Source of the DNA: Campanula takesimana
Lineage: Eukaryota; Streptophyta; Magnoliopsida; Asterales; Campanulaceae
Length of the DNA stretch: 64,000 bases
Direction: 5' to 3'
NCBI GenBank assembly: GCA_026119855.1
Contig: JAOWBW010000425.1
Coordinates: 1,437,371-1,501,370 of the forward strand
Numbering within the stretch: the stretch's first letter is position 1; each line of letters starts with the position of its first letter. A program made the position numbers and the translations under genes. The notes below the pieces were generated by a model. The model was not told the origin of the DNA. It searched no databases and worked only from the letters and a program-made list of their open reading frames with translations. Positions 46,531 to 58,805 of the stretch are shown piece after piece.

Positions 46531-47728
46531 TGTTAGTATCTCACTATGTTTAACTCACAATTAATCATAGTAAATATGTTTTGATAAATAAATAATCAAA
46601 CCCAGTTGATTATATGATGAATACAAAGACCTAAGCACAAGCAACCCAAGACAAAGCTCAACAGCTAAGCTGTCCTGTTTCCATTCAAGCCAACAGTTAA
46701 GTTATTACATGATCTACCTATCATCTATACATCTAACAAACTGAAGAACTACCTATTACAAACTCCCTCTACATCAAATGAATTATCAAGATGCTAAATA
46801 CAAACAAGCTTCAACAGCTAATGGCTTACAAGCCCAACAGCTAAGCTCCCCTGCCTCAACAGCTGAGACTGGTCTTCATCAACGGCTGACTCCATGTCAT
46901 CAGATCCTTGAAGAATGATTATTCCAATATTACCAATCTTTGGAATAACTCATATTGAAGCTTGATCAAGTGTGAATACACCCTCCACTTCCTTGACAAC
47001 CTGTATACAGAGGAATAATAAACATTCAGTCAAAGTCAAACACAAACCATTACTCCTCTGTACCTCCTTGTTCCCCAAACGGCTACTCCTGTACCCTTGT
47101 CCCCCAACGGCTATATGACATCCCTTATATAAAGGAGTATACTGGCATGTTGTCAAGTTAACCTTTACACACCCCTTTACAATCTTTAAACCCTTACAAT
47201 CCTTTATAGCCTCACTGCATTCACACTCTGCAGTATTGAATATTTGCATAGACCCCTGCAAATATTGTGCCATTTTGCACCCCAGTTACAACCCACATCC
47301 ATCCAGCTAACAGCCAAGATACTTTCTTTTGTAAACACACTTGTGATTATTTTTCTTTTTCTTTTTCTCGCTTTGAAAGAAGTAACCTTAATTGAAGTGT
47401 CAATTAAATAGAGGGGGTTCAAAGGAACTTGCCTTATCAATTCTTGCAACTCTTATTTGAAGAGAATATTATAGTGGATTGATCTCACTGTTCCAACAGT
47501 GAGGGTGGATGTAAAAGAAGGGTTTTGCCTCTGAACCACTTTAAAAATACTGTGTACACTCTTGTCCATACACTTACACACACACACTACACTTTGTCCT
47601 TTCATTTATTTATTCATTTATATTCCGATGCACATTTCTTTTATTTATTATTTCTCAACAGCTAACCTCAAATAGTTAGCTGTCCAAGTTTTAATTAATA
47701 TGTTCATTTAGTTAAACAGGGCCTTTCA
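46531..47728 (+). repeat. 5' LTR of the Copia element
   Basis: Starts TGTTAGTATCTCAC and ends CCTTTCA (TG..CA). Its first 370 bases match 58436-58805 closely. A TATA box CTTATATAAAGG at about 47124 is the likely transcription start region. It contains several copies of a CAACAGCTAAG motif. Confidence 0.85.
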
Positions 47729-47730
47729 AT

Positions 47731-47742
47731 TGGTATCAGAGC
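47731..47742 (+). other. Primer binding site (initiator methionine tRNA type)
   Basis: TGGTATCAGAGC two bases after the LTR end, the usual complement of the initiator Met tRNA 3' end in Copia elements. Confidence 0.9.
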
Positions 47743-47795
47743 TTGGATTCACCATACAGAGTCTAACAACTTGTGAAAGATCAATTCAACCCACC

Positions 47796-49681
47796 ATGCC
47801 TCAACCAAGAAGAAATAATGAAAAGGACATTCCACACATTGATGATTGTGGATCTTTTGAGATTTATTCCTCAAAAATCAAAACCTATCTAGATGCTAAT
47901 AGCATATGGAACTGGTATGTCTTAGAGAATGAAGTTGAACCTCCCACTCAAGCTGAAGTCAATGGAAGAGATAGCAAAATTAAATCTCCTGAAAACTGAA
48001 CTGATGCACAAGGACAACTTATGACTGCAAACTTAAAAGTAAAAAACATTCTGCAAAAGAGTGTGAATGACTCCCTAGCTCAAGAAATAGCTAAAGTACC
48101 AAGTGCTAAAGCAGCATGGGATCTAATTAACACCAAGTTCACTAAACACACCAGTGTTAGAACTCAGAATCTTTATAACTTACTAAGACAGTTAGACAAC
48201 TTCAAATTCTATCCTGGAGAGAAAGTGAGTGCTGCCAGACCAAGATTTGAGGATCTTGTTAGAGCCATTTCAGACCATGGCAAAACCTTTAAGCAATCTG
48301 ATCTATGCTTAAAAATCTACTCTAATCTCCCTCAAGAGTATGAGAAAGTAGCCCTTCCCATTAGAGAAGGAGATGAATAGAGTAGTATGACCATAGAACA
48401 ATACTTTGGTAAACTTGAAGCCTATGAACTAGAAGGTATGATCAAAATTCAACCAGCATCCACCATATCTCAAACCCTTGCCCTTGTAGCTCAAGAGCAA
48501 ACCCAGAAACAGTTCTCTCAACAGGACATTGACACTCTTGTTATCAATGCCCTACAAAAACTGAACATAACCCCTAAACAAGAATCAAAACCAATCTCTC
48601 AAGAAGACATCCCAAGCCTTATCTCCATGGCTGTCAGAAATGCCATGAAACATAAAAAGAAAGCATTTGATAGAAGATACAGTCCTTCACTAAACCAGAT
48701 CACTATGCTGCAGATTGCAAAAAACCTAAGAAACCAAGAGAACACTAAAAAATAATGACCTATTCAAAAGAAGTCATTCATAGCTCTAGGTGCAATTGCT
48801 ACAATTGTGTCAAGGCTAAGAATGACAAAAATAAAAAACAAGTCATGCTTACTGATTCATCTAGGTTTAGTGATGAAGAATTTGACTCATCAGACTCAGA
48901 TAGTGAGGAAGAAGAAGCATTACTATGTTTGGTTGCACAGGAATGTGAAGACTCAGATAATGAAGAAGACCTTGAAGCCTTAGCTGTTGCTGAAGAACTT
49001 AAAGAGGTACATAACTTTAACTCTCTCAACATTGATGGTTTTAAAAATTTAGTTTGCACCTTCTTGATTCAAAAGAAGAAACAAGACTCTAGCTTTACTG
49101 CCCTCATCACTGAAAACCTTGAGCAATCAAAAACCATTGAAAATCTCAAATCCCTAAGCACTAACCTTGAAACCACCAAAAAGGATCTAGAGGAAAAATG
49201 TCAAAAACTTGAAAATGACATACTTAGCTCAACAGCTAAGACTGATTGTTCTAAGTCCCAAAAGGATAATGAACAAGAAATGAGTACCTTAAAGGAAGAA
49301 AACAATGCCTTAAAAAGCAAAATTGATTCCTGGAACAAATCAAGCAATGCTTTATCCTTGCATCTCTTTAATCAAAGACATCCTGGGGACAAATCTAGAA
49401 TAGGAGCCAAAAATCCCATACTGAAAACCTACACCCCTTCTACTGGCAGTAGAGCTGTTGAAACTATGATTTTACAAAGTCTCAACACATTCTCTACCAA
49501 GAAACCATCTTATCCCATTCAAACAAAGGAAGATGTGTATAGACAGGAGAGTGAAGGGACCAAAAAAAGTGAATTAAAAGTGGACTCTCCTACAAATCCT
49601 AACTCTCAAGCTTCAACTAGTACTGATGATATTAAATTTCAAAAAAGGAAGCAAGAACAGAAGCCTAAAAAGCCTAGATAA
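47796..49681 (+). pseudogene. Broken gag of the Copia element
   Basis: Starts MPQPRRNNEKD at 47796. In-frame stops at 47998 (TGA) and 48378 (TAG) interrupt the capsid-like region (KVKNILQKSVNDS, WDLINTKF, NLLRQLDNF). Near 48680 the zinc knuckle is damaged: in a shifted frame KPDHYAADCKKPKK survives, but its first half is lost. From 48755 a long open frame (308 codons) continues with an acidic stretch and a coiled-coil-like region (NLETTKKDLEEKCQKLEND), as in SIRE-type gag C-termini. It cannot make a complete gag. Confidence 0.8.
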
Positions 49682-50103
49682 GCCAGACAGCCAAGACAAG
49701 CTGAACAGCCAAGGCAAAATGGACAGCCAAGACAGGCTAAACAGCAGAGGCACTCTAGGCAGCCTAGACAAAACTGGCAATATTCCAATGGGAAAATCCA
49801 TGCTTATCAGTCCCAAAATTCCTCTCCTAGATCATCATACTACTCACAAAACCCCAGATAACAATCTCACTTTCATCAACCAAACTACAGAAATCAAAGC
49901 CCATGCAACACTGGACACCTATATAACTCCCCTCAACCCTTCACATTGATACCCTACATAATGCAAATCATGTCGTACTATAACACCCTTAACCAGTTCT
50001 TCAAAAGGATATCAGGTGGCATTTCTAGGGTACCAAAGAAAGTCTAATCCTTTGGACCCAAAAAGAATAAAGGGTACCATAATTTTTAATTTTGTTTTGT
50101 AGG

Positions 50104-53100
50104 AATCTAATAAAGGAATCTGGTACTTAGATAGTGGATGTAGCAGACACATGACTTACAACAAGGAATGGCTTCAACAGTTAACACCAAAGAATGGTCC
50201 CAATGTTACTTTTGGTGACAATTCTCAAGCAAGAGTCAAAGGATCAGGAAACCTAGTGACCAAGGAGATAATCTTTACAGGTGTATCTTATGTTGAAGGC
50301 CTTAAGCACAATTTGATTAGCATTAGCCAAATCTGTGATAAAGGTTATCATGTTATCTGCACCAAAGACCAATGCCAAGTCAAAGATAAGAACAACAGGG
50401 TTATTCTAACAGGAGTTAGAAAGAAGAACCTCTATTGCCTCCACCTTGAAGTAGTCTAAGCCTCCACTGCTCATTGTCTTTTGACCTACAACCAATCTGA
50501 TATGTCTTGGTTGTGGCACAAAAGACTTGCTCACCTGGACCTTAAAACCATTTCTAAGTTATCAATCTCTAACCTTGTCAAAGGTCTTCCCAAAATACCT
50601 TTTAAGAAGGACAAGCTATGCAGAGCTTATCAGTGTGGAAAACAAAAGAAGACATCCCTGCCAAAATCAGACTGGACACATCCAAGCCTCTTGATCTTCT
50701 TCATATGGACTTATTTGGTCCCATTAGAACCAGATCTTTAGGTAGAAAGATATACTCCCTTGTAGTTGTTGATGGCTACACAAGATTTACTTGGATCATC
50801 CTTCTTGAATCCAAAGGTGATACTCTTCATAATCTCACTCAGCTGTTCAACAAAGTTCAGAACTTTATAGGCTTATCTATCAAAAGGATAAGATCTGATT
50901 ATGGAACTGAATTTGAGAACACTGGAGTTGACACCTATTGTAATCAAATAGGGATTGATCACAACTTTTCATCTCCAAGAACTCCTCAACAGAATGGAGT
51001 AGCAGAAAGAAAAAATAGGACTATTTGTGAAGCAGCAAGAGCAATGCTGTCAGAACACAATCTTCCTAAGTATTTTTGGGGTGAAGCTGTAACTACTGCT
51101 GTCTATGTGTAAAACAAAACTCTCATCAACAAGTATCATATGAAGACCCCATATGAGTTGTGGAATGGAAAGGTTCCAACCATATCCTACTTTCATGGAT
51201 TTGGGAGCAAATGCTACATTCACAACAATGGGAAGAACAATCTAGATAAGTTTGATTCCAAAAGTGATGAAGGAATCTTTCTTGGTTACTCGAACACTAG
51301 CAAAGCCTGCAGAGTTTACAACAAAACAAGACTGGTTGTAGAAGAATCAATTCATGTTGACTTTGATAAAAACAATGATCAAAGCAACACTGACCTGTGT
51401 GATTTTGATGAAAGCATTGGAAACTCTGACAACCTTCCAAAATTTTCACCCACAACCAGTAATTCCTCATCCCCAAATGAGAGCAACATTATTCTTCCTT
51501 ATGTTCTTCCCAAAGACACTCCCAATAGCTTACCTACTCTCAACAGCTTTCCACCTACCAACAGCTTAGATGAACCAGTTAGCTGTCAAATAATCCCTAC
51601 TCCAATCCCCATTATAAATGATGATAACCTTGTCATTTCCATCCCTATTCAAAAATAAACCATTCCTGATGGCATTCCTCACTATGATATTTTCATGAGT
51701 GCCTTAATTTCTCAAATGGAACCCAAGAATATCTTTGAAGCCCTTTAAGATGCAGACTGGATAGAAGCTATGGAAGAAGAACTTGAACAGTTTGAGAGGA
51801 ATAAAGTATGGAAACTTGTTCCTAAACCCAGAAATCAAACTGTCATAGGCACCAGATGGGTATTTAGAAATAAAATGAGTGAAGATGGTACTGTAGTGAG
51901 AAACAAAACAAGACTTGTAGCTTAGGGATACAGACAAGAAGAAGGAATATATTATGATGAAACTTTTGCTCTTGTAGAAAGACTTGAAGCCATAAGATTA
52001 TTTCTGGCCTTTGCATCTTTTAAGAAGATGAAAGTATTTCAAATGGATCTCAAGAGTGCATTCTTAAATGGAGTACTTAATGAACAAGTGTTTGTTGCTC
52101 AACCTCCTGGATTTGAACACCCCAAATTCCTAGATCATGAATACAAGCTGGTCAAAGCTTTGTATGGTCTAAAGCAGGCCCCCAGAGCTTGGTATGACAC
52201 CTTGTCTAATTTCCTTCCCAATAAAGGATTTACCAAAGGTCATATTGATAACACTCTATTCATCAAAAAATATGGAGATGACACCCTACTCATTCAGGTC
52301 TATGTTGATGATATTATCTTTGGATCATCAAATGAAGACCTTTGCAAAGAATTTAATGATCTTATGCAAAAATAGTTTGAAATGAGTATGATTGGAGAAC
52401 TGACCTACTTCTTAGGTCTTCAAGTTAAACAAATGAAGGATGGGATCTTCATTAACCAAGCCAAGTACACAAGAGACATGATAAAGAAGTTTGACATGCA
52501 GAATGCCTCAACAGCTAAGACACCTCTGTCTACTACCACAAAACTTCATGCTGACACTGATGGTCAAAGTGTTGACCAAACACTTTACAGAAGCCATATA
52601 GGATCTCTCCTATATGTTACTGCATTAAGACCTGATATCATGTTCAGTGTATGTCTCTGTGCAATATTTCAAGCCAATCCAAAAGAATCTCACCTTGCTG
52701 CTGTTAAAAGAATTTTGAGATATCTAAAAGGAACCCCTGACTATGGCTTGTAGTATCCTAATGAATCACCATTCTCACTAATTGGTTTTACTGACTCAGA
52801 TTATGCTAGATGCAATCTGGACAGAAAGTCAACAAGTAGTGGATGTCAATTCAGTGGATCAAGAATTCTGTCTTGGTCTAGCAAAAGCAAACATCAGTTG
52901 CAACCTCAACAGCTGAGGCTGAATATGTTGCAGCTGGTCTCTGCTGTTGACAAATTTTGTACTTAAAAAGTCAACTACAAGACTTTGGTATGAATGTCAC
53001 TAATATTCCTATATTTTGTGACAATTCAAGTACAATAGCTATGACTGAGAACCCTGTTCAACACTCTAAAACCAAACACATTGAAGTTAGACAGCACTTC

Positions 53101-53247
53101 ATTAGAGATCATGTTGAAAAGGGGAACATTAACTTAGTCAAAGTTGGCACCGAGGACAATGTCTCTGATATACTGACTAAGGTTATGGATGAAAAAAGGT
53201 TTGAACTTTTGAGAGCAATGTTAGGAATGATTAACTTGCCTAAGTAA
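50104..53247 (+). pseudogene. Broken pol of the Copia element
   Basis: Protease core WYLDSGCSRHMT at 50121. A gag-pre-integrase region follows (LWHKRLAHLDLKTI, about 50510). The integrase catalytic core is at about 50690-51110 (LHMDLFGPI, IRSDYGTEFEN, PQQNGVAERKN), with its C-terminal region to 51660. Reverse transcriptase spans about 51750-52380 (FQMDLKSAFLNG, ALYGLKQAPRAWY, YVDDIIFG). Ribonuclease H runs to 53247 (STAEAEYVA-type sequence near 52908 in a shifted frame). At least six stops (e.g. 50457, 51110, 51656, 51923, 52373, 52751) and several frame changes interrupt it, so it is inactive. Confidence 0.9.
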
Positions 53248-53885
53248 AAGGGATTAACTGGAAATTCATTTCATAAACTTTAAACAGTACATAGAGCTTG
53301 GTTAGCTGTTTACAGTGTCTCAACAGCTAACCTAAATAGATCTCTATTCAAGGACAACCATATGATGGCCTGTTTACATCATATGATTTGGAACTATTCC
53401 TTAACCCCACTACCTCCTGTGTTGCATGGTAGCCTCTCCTCCTAAAAAGTACCCTCCAAAAAAAAAATTACATTAGCTTCTCCTGAACAGCTAACCAATA
53501 ATCATAGCTGTTCAACCTATGTCCCTCTCACAACACTTGCTTCCAAACATCTCCAGACCCCTTCCCAGATATGTCATGCCTCCTCTCCTTTCCATATGGC
53601 TTAGCTGGTGCAGACTGACTAGTCTCTCCATACCTCTCCAGCCATACAGGATGCCTTTTAATGAAAGGATCAATGGCAGTGACCGAGTACTACAAAAGTG
53701 GACCCATTGTCCTTGGCCACCATTCCTCTACTGCATCATAAGGAGGAAAATCTTGAAGAGGAGACATAAAGCTGAAGGTTCCTGAGGTTTGGATGTTCTT
53801 ATTTGCTATCATAGCTATGTGAGATGAAGGTCCACCATCATTGCCCTCATTGACCTGGACAGGACTACAACACCTCACGTACTGC
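53248..53885. other. Non-coding spacer after pol
   Basis: No supported gene. It contains CAACAGCTAAC-type motifs at 53321 and 53485. Confidence 0.5.
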
Positions 53886-54596
53886 CTAAACAGCTGAGTG
53901 TGAGTAGTTGATGGTGGGCTGGACTCCTTGGAAATTATCTCCTCCCCTCTCCAGCACTGCCATGCTAATGGAAAGAGAATCTTTAGTCACTAGGGAATAT
54001 ACTCTTGGCTGTTCATTGACAGGCACCTTTTTGGCCCTAACAGCTAAGTCATCCTCCTGACTTATCAGCTCCCTCAATGTAAATGGACTCAAAACCTGCT
54101 TTCCCTCTACAACTTTCCTTCCAATGTCCATCTCATGGACCTTAAAACCTTCCTTCATCATCAACTCACCAAGGGAATACACCCTTTTAACTTCTTGAGA
54201 GGCCTTTCTCTTACTGCTCTCACCCTCTACCTCTATCTCATGACCAAACAACTTAAATCTAGTTGTTTCATCTCCTTGTTTTCCCTTACCCTTTCCTTGC
54301 ACCTCCCTTATTCTTGCTACTCTATCCTTTTCAGCCACCTCTAAAGACTCCCTCTCACTCTCCCACTCTCTTTTTCTTTTCTCTTTATCCCTTATCTCCC
54401 TATACTTAAAAGGATGATCAATAGGAAGCTGTTCAACTTTCTTATACAACTTATGATCACTTTGAATGGCATAGGACCTAAAATCTCTCTCAAATTTTTC
54501 TCTCTCAGTTTCCTCTCTAATAGGAACTGAAAAGATTAACTTCTTGACTGTATGTGCCATTTTCTTGGGACTAAACTTAGAGGAAAGTCTCTCCAT
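53886..54596 (-). CDS. Antisense ORF inside the Copia element, 236 aa
   Basis: An uninterrupted ATG-started frame on the strand opposite to gag-pol. The product is highly charged: MERLSSKFSPKKMAHT, then a long Lys/Glu/Arg-rich, probably helical stretch (IRDKEKRKREWESERESLE), and a C-terminal part with RVYSLGELMMKEGFKV and RVYSLVTKDSLSIS, two copies of an RVYSL motif. No enzymatic or membrane motif is recognised. A TATA-like box lies 90 bp upstream. It is intact next to a badly damaged pol, which is unusual. Extra antisense ORFs have been described in some plant Ty3/gypsy (Tat-type) elements; whether this is related is unknown. Confidence 0.55.
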   Translation of the reverse strand: MERLSSKFSPKKMAHTVKKLIFSVPIREETEREKFERDFRSYAIQSDHKLYKKVEQLPIDHPFKYREIRDKEKRKREWESERESLEVAEKDRVARIREVQGKGKGKQGDETTRFKLFGHEIEVEGESSKRKASQEVKRVYSLGELMMKEGFKVHEMDIGRKVVEGKQVLSPFTLRELISQEDDLAVRAKKVPVNEQPRVYSLVTKDSLSISMAVLERGGDNFQGVQPTINYSHSAV

Positions 54597-54684
54597 TTTT
54601 TCAAAGAAAATGAACTGAGTATGTGTTCTACAGCTAAGAACAAAGAGAACAAACTTAGTGTGATTATACAGCTAAGTGCATATT

Positions 54685-54696
54685 CCTTTTATACAC
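54685..54696 (-). promoter_or_regulatory. TATA-like box for the antisense ORF
   Basis: The minus strand reads GTGTATAAAAGG, 90 bp upstream of ATG 54596. Confidence 0.55.
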
Positions 54697-54884
54697 AAGG
54701 AATTTATATTGGTCCATAATAGGGTATGATTATAGACTTAGCTGTTGGATAATACTTTGTGTCCAAAATATCGACCGATTTGACTACCAAATATGTACTA
54801 TTGGTACAAAGGTGTGGCAAAACGGAGATGTGATGGTTAACATTTAATTAGAAGCGTGTTAGGTTATTTTTAGCACCTTAGTTT

Positions 54885-54894
54885 CCATAAATAG
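54885..54894 (+). promoter_or_regulatory. TATA-like box for the sense extra ORF
   Basis: CCATAAATAG, about 300 bp upstream of the first ATG at 55190. A pyrimidine-rich, leader-like stretch with AAACCCTAACAC lies at 55150-55189. Confidence 0.4.
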
Positions 54895-55189
54895 CCGCCC
54901 GCTTTTTCTAAAAATAAATGATATATCATTTAATTCTATTCTATTTACTATTCACATGAACAGTAATAGAGGATAACTGTCATATCACTTTAACGGCTAT
55001 CTTTAAATCACCACGTCGCCCCATCTCTCCCAAATTATAACTGTTGTCCCCACCTTCTAAACCACAATATTCCACTATTCCTACCCATTTAAAAAACCAC
55101 AAACAGTAATTCCCTTCCAAAATACTCATTCATTCGATTCCTCTGCTTCAAACCCTAACACTCTGTTTTTCCCTCATCTTGTAAAATCA

Positions 55190-58017
55190 ATGGCTCTTCC
55201 TGAAGAATCCCATGTCTACTACGTCAAAAGTGATTTTGTTTGATAGTGAAGTAGGAACCTATGTCAAGGAAATTTTAGAAAACAATGGTCTTCTTAACAT
55301 GTTAACCGCTCAGAATTCAATTCTTGAGAATGCTTGTTTGGAGGTATATAGAATTAGAACTAGGCTCAAAGATAGCTCTATTCTTTGTAGCTTCCAAACT
55401 GTCAAAATGATTATCACTCCTAAAGATGTGCATACCACTTATGGCATCTCAAATCACCCTAGCCTTCTAACCAATATTTGGAGCAATGAGTTTGATACAA
55501 CATTCAGTGTCCTCTACCAACAATTCACCAATCAAGAAGACATTGACTATGACTCTGTCAAGAACAAGTCTATCTTGAAGAAAAACCTATCCATTAACAA
55601 TTCAGCCCTAAGTGATGTGGTGATCAAAAGAATGTGTGGAAAGCAGTCCTCTTTAGACCAGTTGAGCTCTGCAGAATGGAAAATTGCCCTTGGTCTCATT
55701 AGAAGGAAAGTAAATTGGTGTACAGTCATGCTGGAGAATTTCAATCTATCCTCTTCTCACTCTCTCTACAAACCCTATGTGCGATCCACCAAACCAAACT
55801 TGTTCAGATTCATGAGTGGGATTTTAGCTACTAAGCTTAAAGACCTCCCAGCTATTCTCAACACAAGGTGGCTTGAAATAGTTCCCTTTAGTACCTCCAA
55901 AAATTTTGACAAGAAGACCATTCCTCTCAAAGGACCTAAAGAGGCAACATCTAAGCCTTTCAAAGCCAAACCTTCAACAGCTAAGGCAATCAAATCTTCA
56001 TCCAAGCCAGCCCTGACCAAGAAGGTCCCAATAGCTAAGCCTGCACCTGAGGAAGCTCTAGAAACCATAATGGCCACTAGAGGAACAACCAAGTCTCCTG
56101 CTAGAAGGAAATCCATAGCTGTTAAAGGCAAAGGCAAGAAGAACAAGAATGATGAACCACCCTCATCCTCAACCTCATCATCATCTAGTGAATCCACAAG
56201 AGCCACTACTCAAACCTCTTCTTTACCTGTAGACAGTCATGAGCCAACTACAGTCAGTGGTGAAAGGGTTAGGCCTGCTGATAGAAATGCCAGCCAAATC
56301 TTTGTTGATGATGAAGCAACAATCAGTGAAGGAGAGGTTGAGGTTCAGAAATCAAGTAGCTCCAGTGCAGTAATGGAGATTGATGAAGAAGAATTTGATG
56401 TCTAGCTATCTCTGCAACAACAGATTGAAGAGATCAGAAAAGCAAAGCATGGTACAGGACCACCTGAGCAAGTTGTGCCAATAGCTGAGCAAGCTGAGCC
56501 AACAACTGAGCAGGTTATCCCAACAACTAAGACAGTGGATCCAACAGCTGAGCCCCAACAACCTTCCACAGATAAGGTAACATCTTCATCTTTCTCTGCC
56601 AATGCATTTATAGTGAATAGAATACTTGTAAGATCTCTCTCCCCAACTCCAAAAAGACAAAGACAAGCATATCCTCCCTCTCCCAATCTCACTTCCAGTT
56701 CAGACCATGTTTCTGCCATTGAAGGCATTCTTCATCTTACCTCTCAAACCTTCTCTCATGTTGAAACCCATAGGGGGAACTCACCAAGTTTAGAGAGCCC
56801 TGCTAAGTCAAGGGGGAACTCTTCAGTTCATGATTTCATCCCAACAGCTGAGACTCAAACACTTTCTGTACCTCCTCCTTCACCTCAAACTCATATTCCT
56901 CTCCCTTCTAAATCTCTTGCTCACTCTACTGTCCTTCCAATTCTTAACCCAACTCTCATTGAGGTTATCAAGGACAAATCTATTTCCAATCTTTCTGAGG
57001 AAGAAAGATCAACCTTATTTGAGCAGCTTTCCTCCAAATTTTCTTTAGATGAGGCTCTCAAAGCATTTGATTTTATGAGAATTAGAGAAGCTAGGAAATC
57101 TCAAGGTCAAGGTGGATCCTCTACTCCCCAGCCCGCCTCAACAAAAAGTTTGGTTCCATTTCTCCCCTTCCTCCACTTCTCAACCTTCATAATCTTTCCA
57201 ACCCTTGGGATATGACCAGAACCCACAAGAGTATTCATGCTAGGACATTGGGGGCCAACTGTTCTATGCTTATGAAGAATAGAAGAAGTTTAGGATCACT
57301 ATTCAATACTGCTTTCTTTTCTCTGCCCTAAAACTGCCCAATCCTCCCACTCTTTCAAATCTTCCAGAGTGGGAATTTTTCTTCTACCATCTCATTTCTA
57401 AGAATCTTCAGGAATGTCTATACACCCCTTCCTCCCTTGTGTATGCTCTTTGCATTCAATATGCTCAGTCCATATTTTGGACTCTTCTTTCCAAAAAGAG
57501 CTGCATAATTGGGATTATTATCAAAAATCTATTTCCTATCTCTACTGTTTATCCTCAACACCTTCCTCCACCTCCTCCTGAATTTCATAAGAAACCCAGA
57601 TCAAAGATTGATAACCTACCTTCAAACTTTGATCCTTTCAAATACACCCCTCAATATCACCTCACCTATACTGACTTCAACCAATTTTCAGCCACCCTCA
57701 TCAAACAACTCAAATCTGCTCTTCTTAGAAAGCTTGATGATGTGTCTGAATTCATAATTCAAAGAGGTGAGAATCCAATTCCTCCATCTCCTGAACAACC
57801 AACCCATATAACTTTCCCTCCTCCTCCTCCTCCTCCCAGCAACCAACCAATTCCTCCAAGACCATCACAGGCATCCATCTTCTCCTACTTCCAAGCTCCT
57901 CCTCCTGGTCAGTCTTCCAAAATAACCAAGAAGAGACCTGCCACTATTTATAAAGAATACACCATGGGGGTTTCATCATCTGAAGAGACCTTGTCCACTC
58001 AACAACTGCAGGCTTGA
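55190..58017 (+). pseudogene. Extra (so-called env-like) ORF of the Copia element, nearly intact
   Basis: The main frame starts at ATG 55212 (MSTTSKVILFDSEVG) and stays open to 57215 except for one TAG at 56403. It then continues in another frame at 57439-58017 (proline-rich, PPPPPEFHKK). Another ATG at 55190 opens only 17 codons in a different frame, so the original start may have been there before a frame change. The N-terminal part has a globular look (DVHTTYGISNHPSLL, MCGKQSSLDQLSSAEWKIALGLIRRKVNW). The middle is basic and serine-rich, and the tail is P-, S- and Q-rich. No signal peptide or convincing transmembrane segment is seen, so the env-like label rests only on position. Confidence 0.6.
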
Positions 58018-58422
58018 ATTGGCAAAAGACTTCTCTACAACCAACCAGTTCTCACAAAAGATCAGTTAATAGACAGACAAGATCAGTACTTCCAATACAA
58101 CTACATGATGGGTCTTGACTGGAACAATGAATGGTTCTATAGAAAGAATGAACCAGTGAGAAGAGCTGCACTTATTCAAGAAAGAAAAGCAGTGGAGAAA
58201 AGCCAGAATGCCTAGTATAGGTTATTTGGTTTGTTTTCCTTGTTTTGAATAGCTGTTCAGAACAATATTTATTTTTCAATTATTCCCTTTAGTACATTTC
58301 AGTTTGTATTAACAGTTTGTGTGCCAATAAATATTATCAAAAATAATTTCTCTTCATTGGTTTTCTATTCCTTTAGCACTTATATTTGCAGGTACATAAT
58401 CAAAACCTTTATTTATTTACTA
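58018..58422. other. 3' untranslated part of the Copia element
   Basis: Some residual coding-like sequence follows the last ORF up to about 58215, then an AT-rich leader to the polypurine tract. No separate gene. Confidence 0.5.
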
Positions 58423-58435
58423 AAAAGGGGGAAAT
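58423..58435 (+). other. Polypurine tract
   Basis: AAAAAGGGGGAAAT immediately before the 3' LTR start TGTTAG at 58436. Confidence 0.85.
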
Positions 58436-58805
58436 TGTTAGTACCTCACTATGTTTAACTCACAATTAATCATAGTAAATATGTTTTAATAAATAAATAA
58501 TCAAACCCAGTTGATTATATGATGAATAGAAAGACCTAAGCACAGGCAACCCAAGACAAAGCTCAACAGCTAAGCTGTCCTGTTTCCATTCAAGCCAACA
58601 GTCAAGTTATTACATGATCTACCTATCATCTATACATCTAACAAACTGAAGAACTACCTATTACAAACTCCCTCTACCTCAAATCAATTATCAAGTTGCT
58701 AAATACAAACAAGCTTCAATAGCTAATGGCTTACAAGTCCAACAACTAAGCTCCCCTGCCTCAACAGATGAGACTGGTTTTCATCAACAGCTGACTCCAT
58801 GTCAT
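58436..58805 (+). repeat. 3' LTR, interrupted after 370 bp
   Basis: Matches 46531-46903 with scattered substitutions, then identity stops abruptly after GACTCCATGTCAT. The missing 830 bp may lie beyond the window if the neighbour is an insertion. Confidence 0.85.

Larger units (their letters stand above)
46531..58805 (+). mobile_element. Long Copia-type LTR retrotransposon, SIRE-like layout
   Basis: In order: 5' LTR (46531-47728), primer binding site, broken gag, broken pol with Copia domain order (protease, integrase, reverse transcriptase, RNase H), an antisense ORF, a long extra ORF, a polypurine tract and the first 370 bp of the 3' LTR. Copia order and an extra ORF after pol are the layout of the SIRE/Maximus lineage. 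Multiple stops in gag-pol make it non-autonomous. The 3' LTR is cut at 58805 by unrelated sequence. Confidence 0.9.

Noticed and set aside
48799..49816. Minus-strand ORFs opposite gag
   Set aside because: Shadows of the gag C-terminal frame; unlike the ORF at 53886-54596 they lack a promoter-like box and lie against coding sequence.
55547..56728. Minus-strand ORFs opposite the extra Copia ORF
   Set aside because: Antisense shadows of the sense frame, no independent features.
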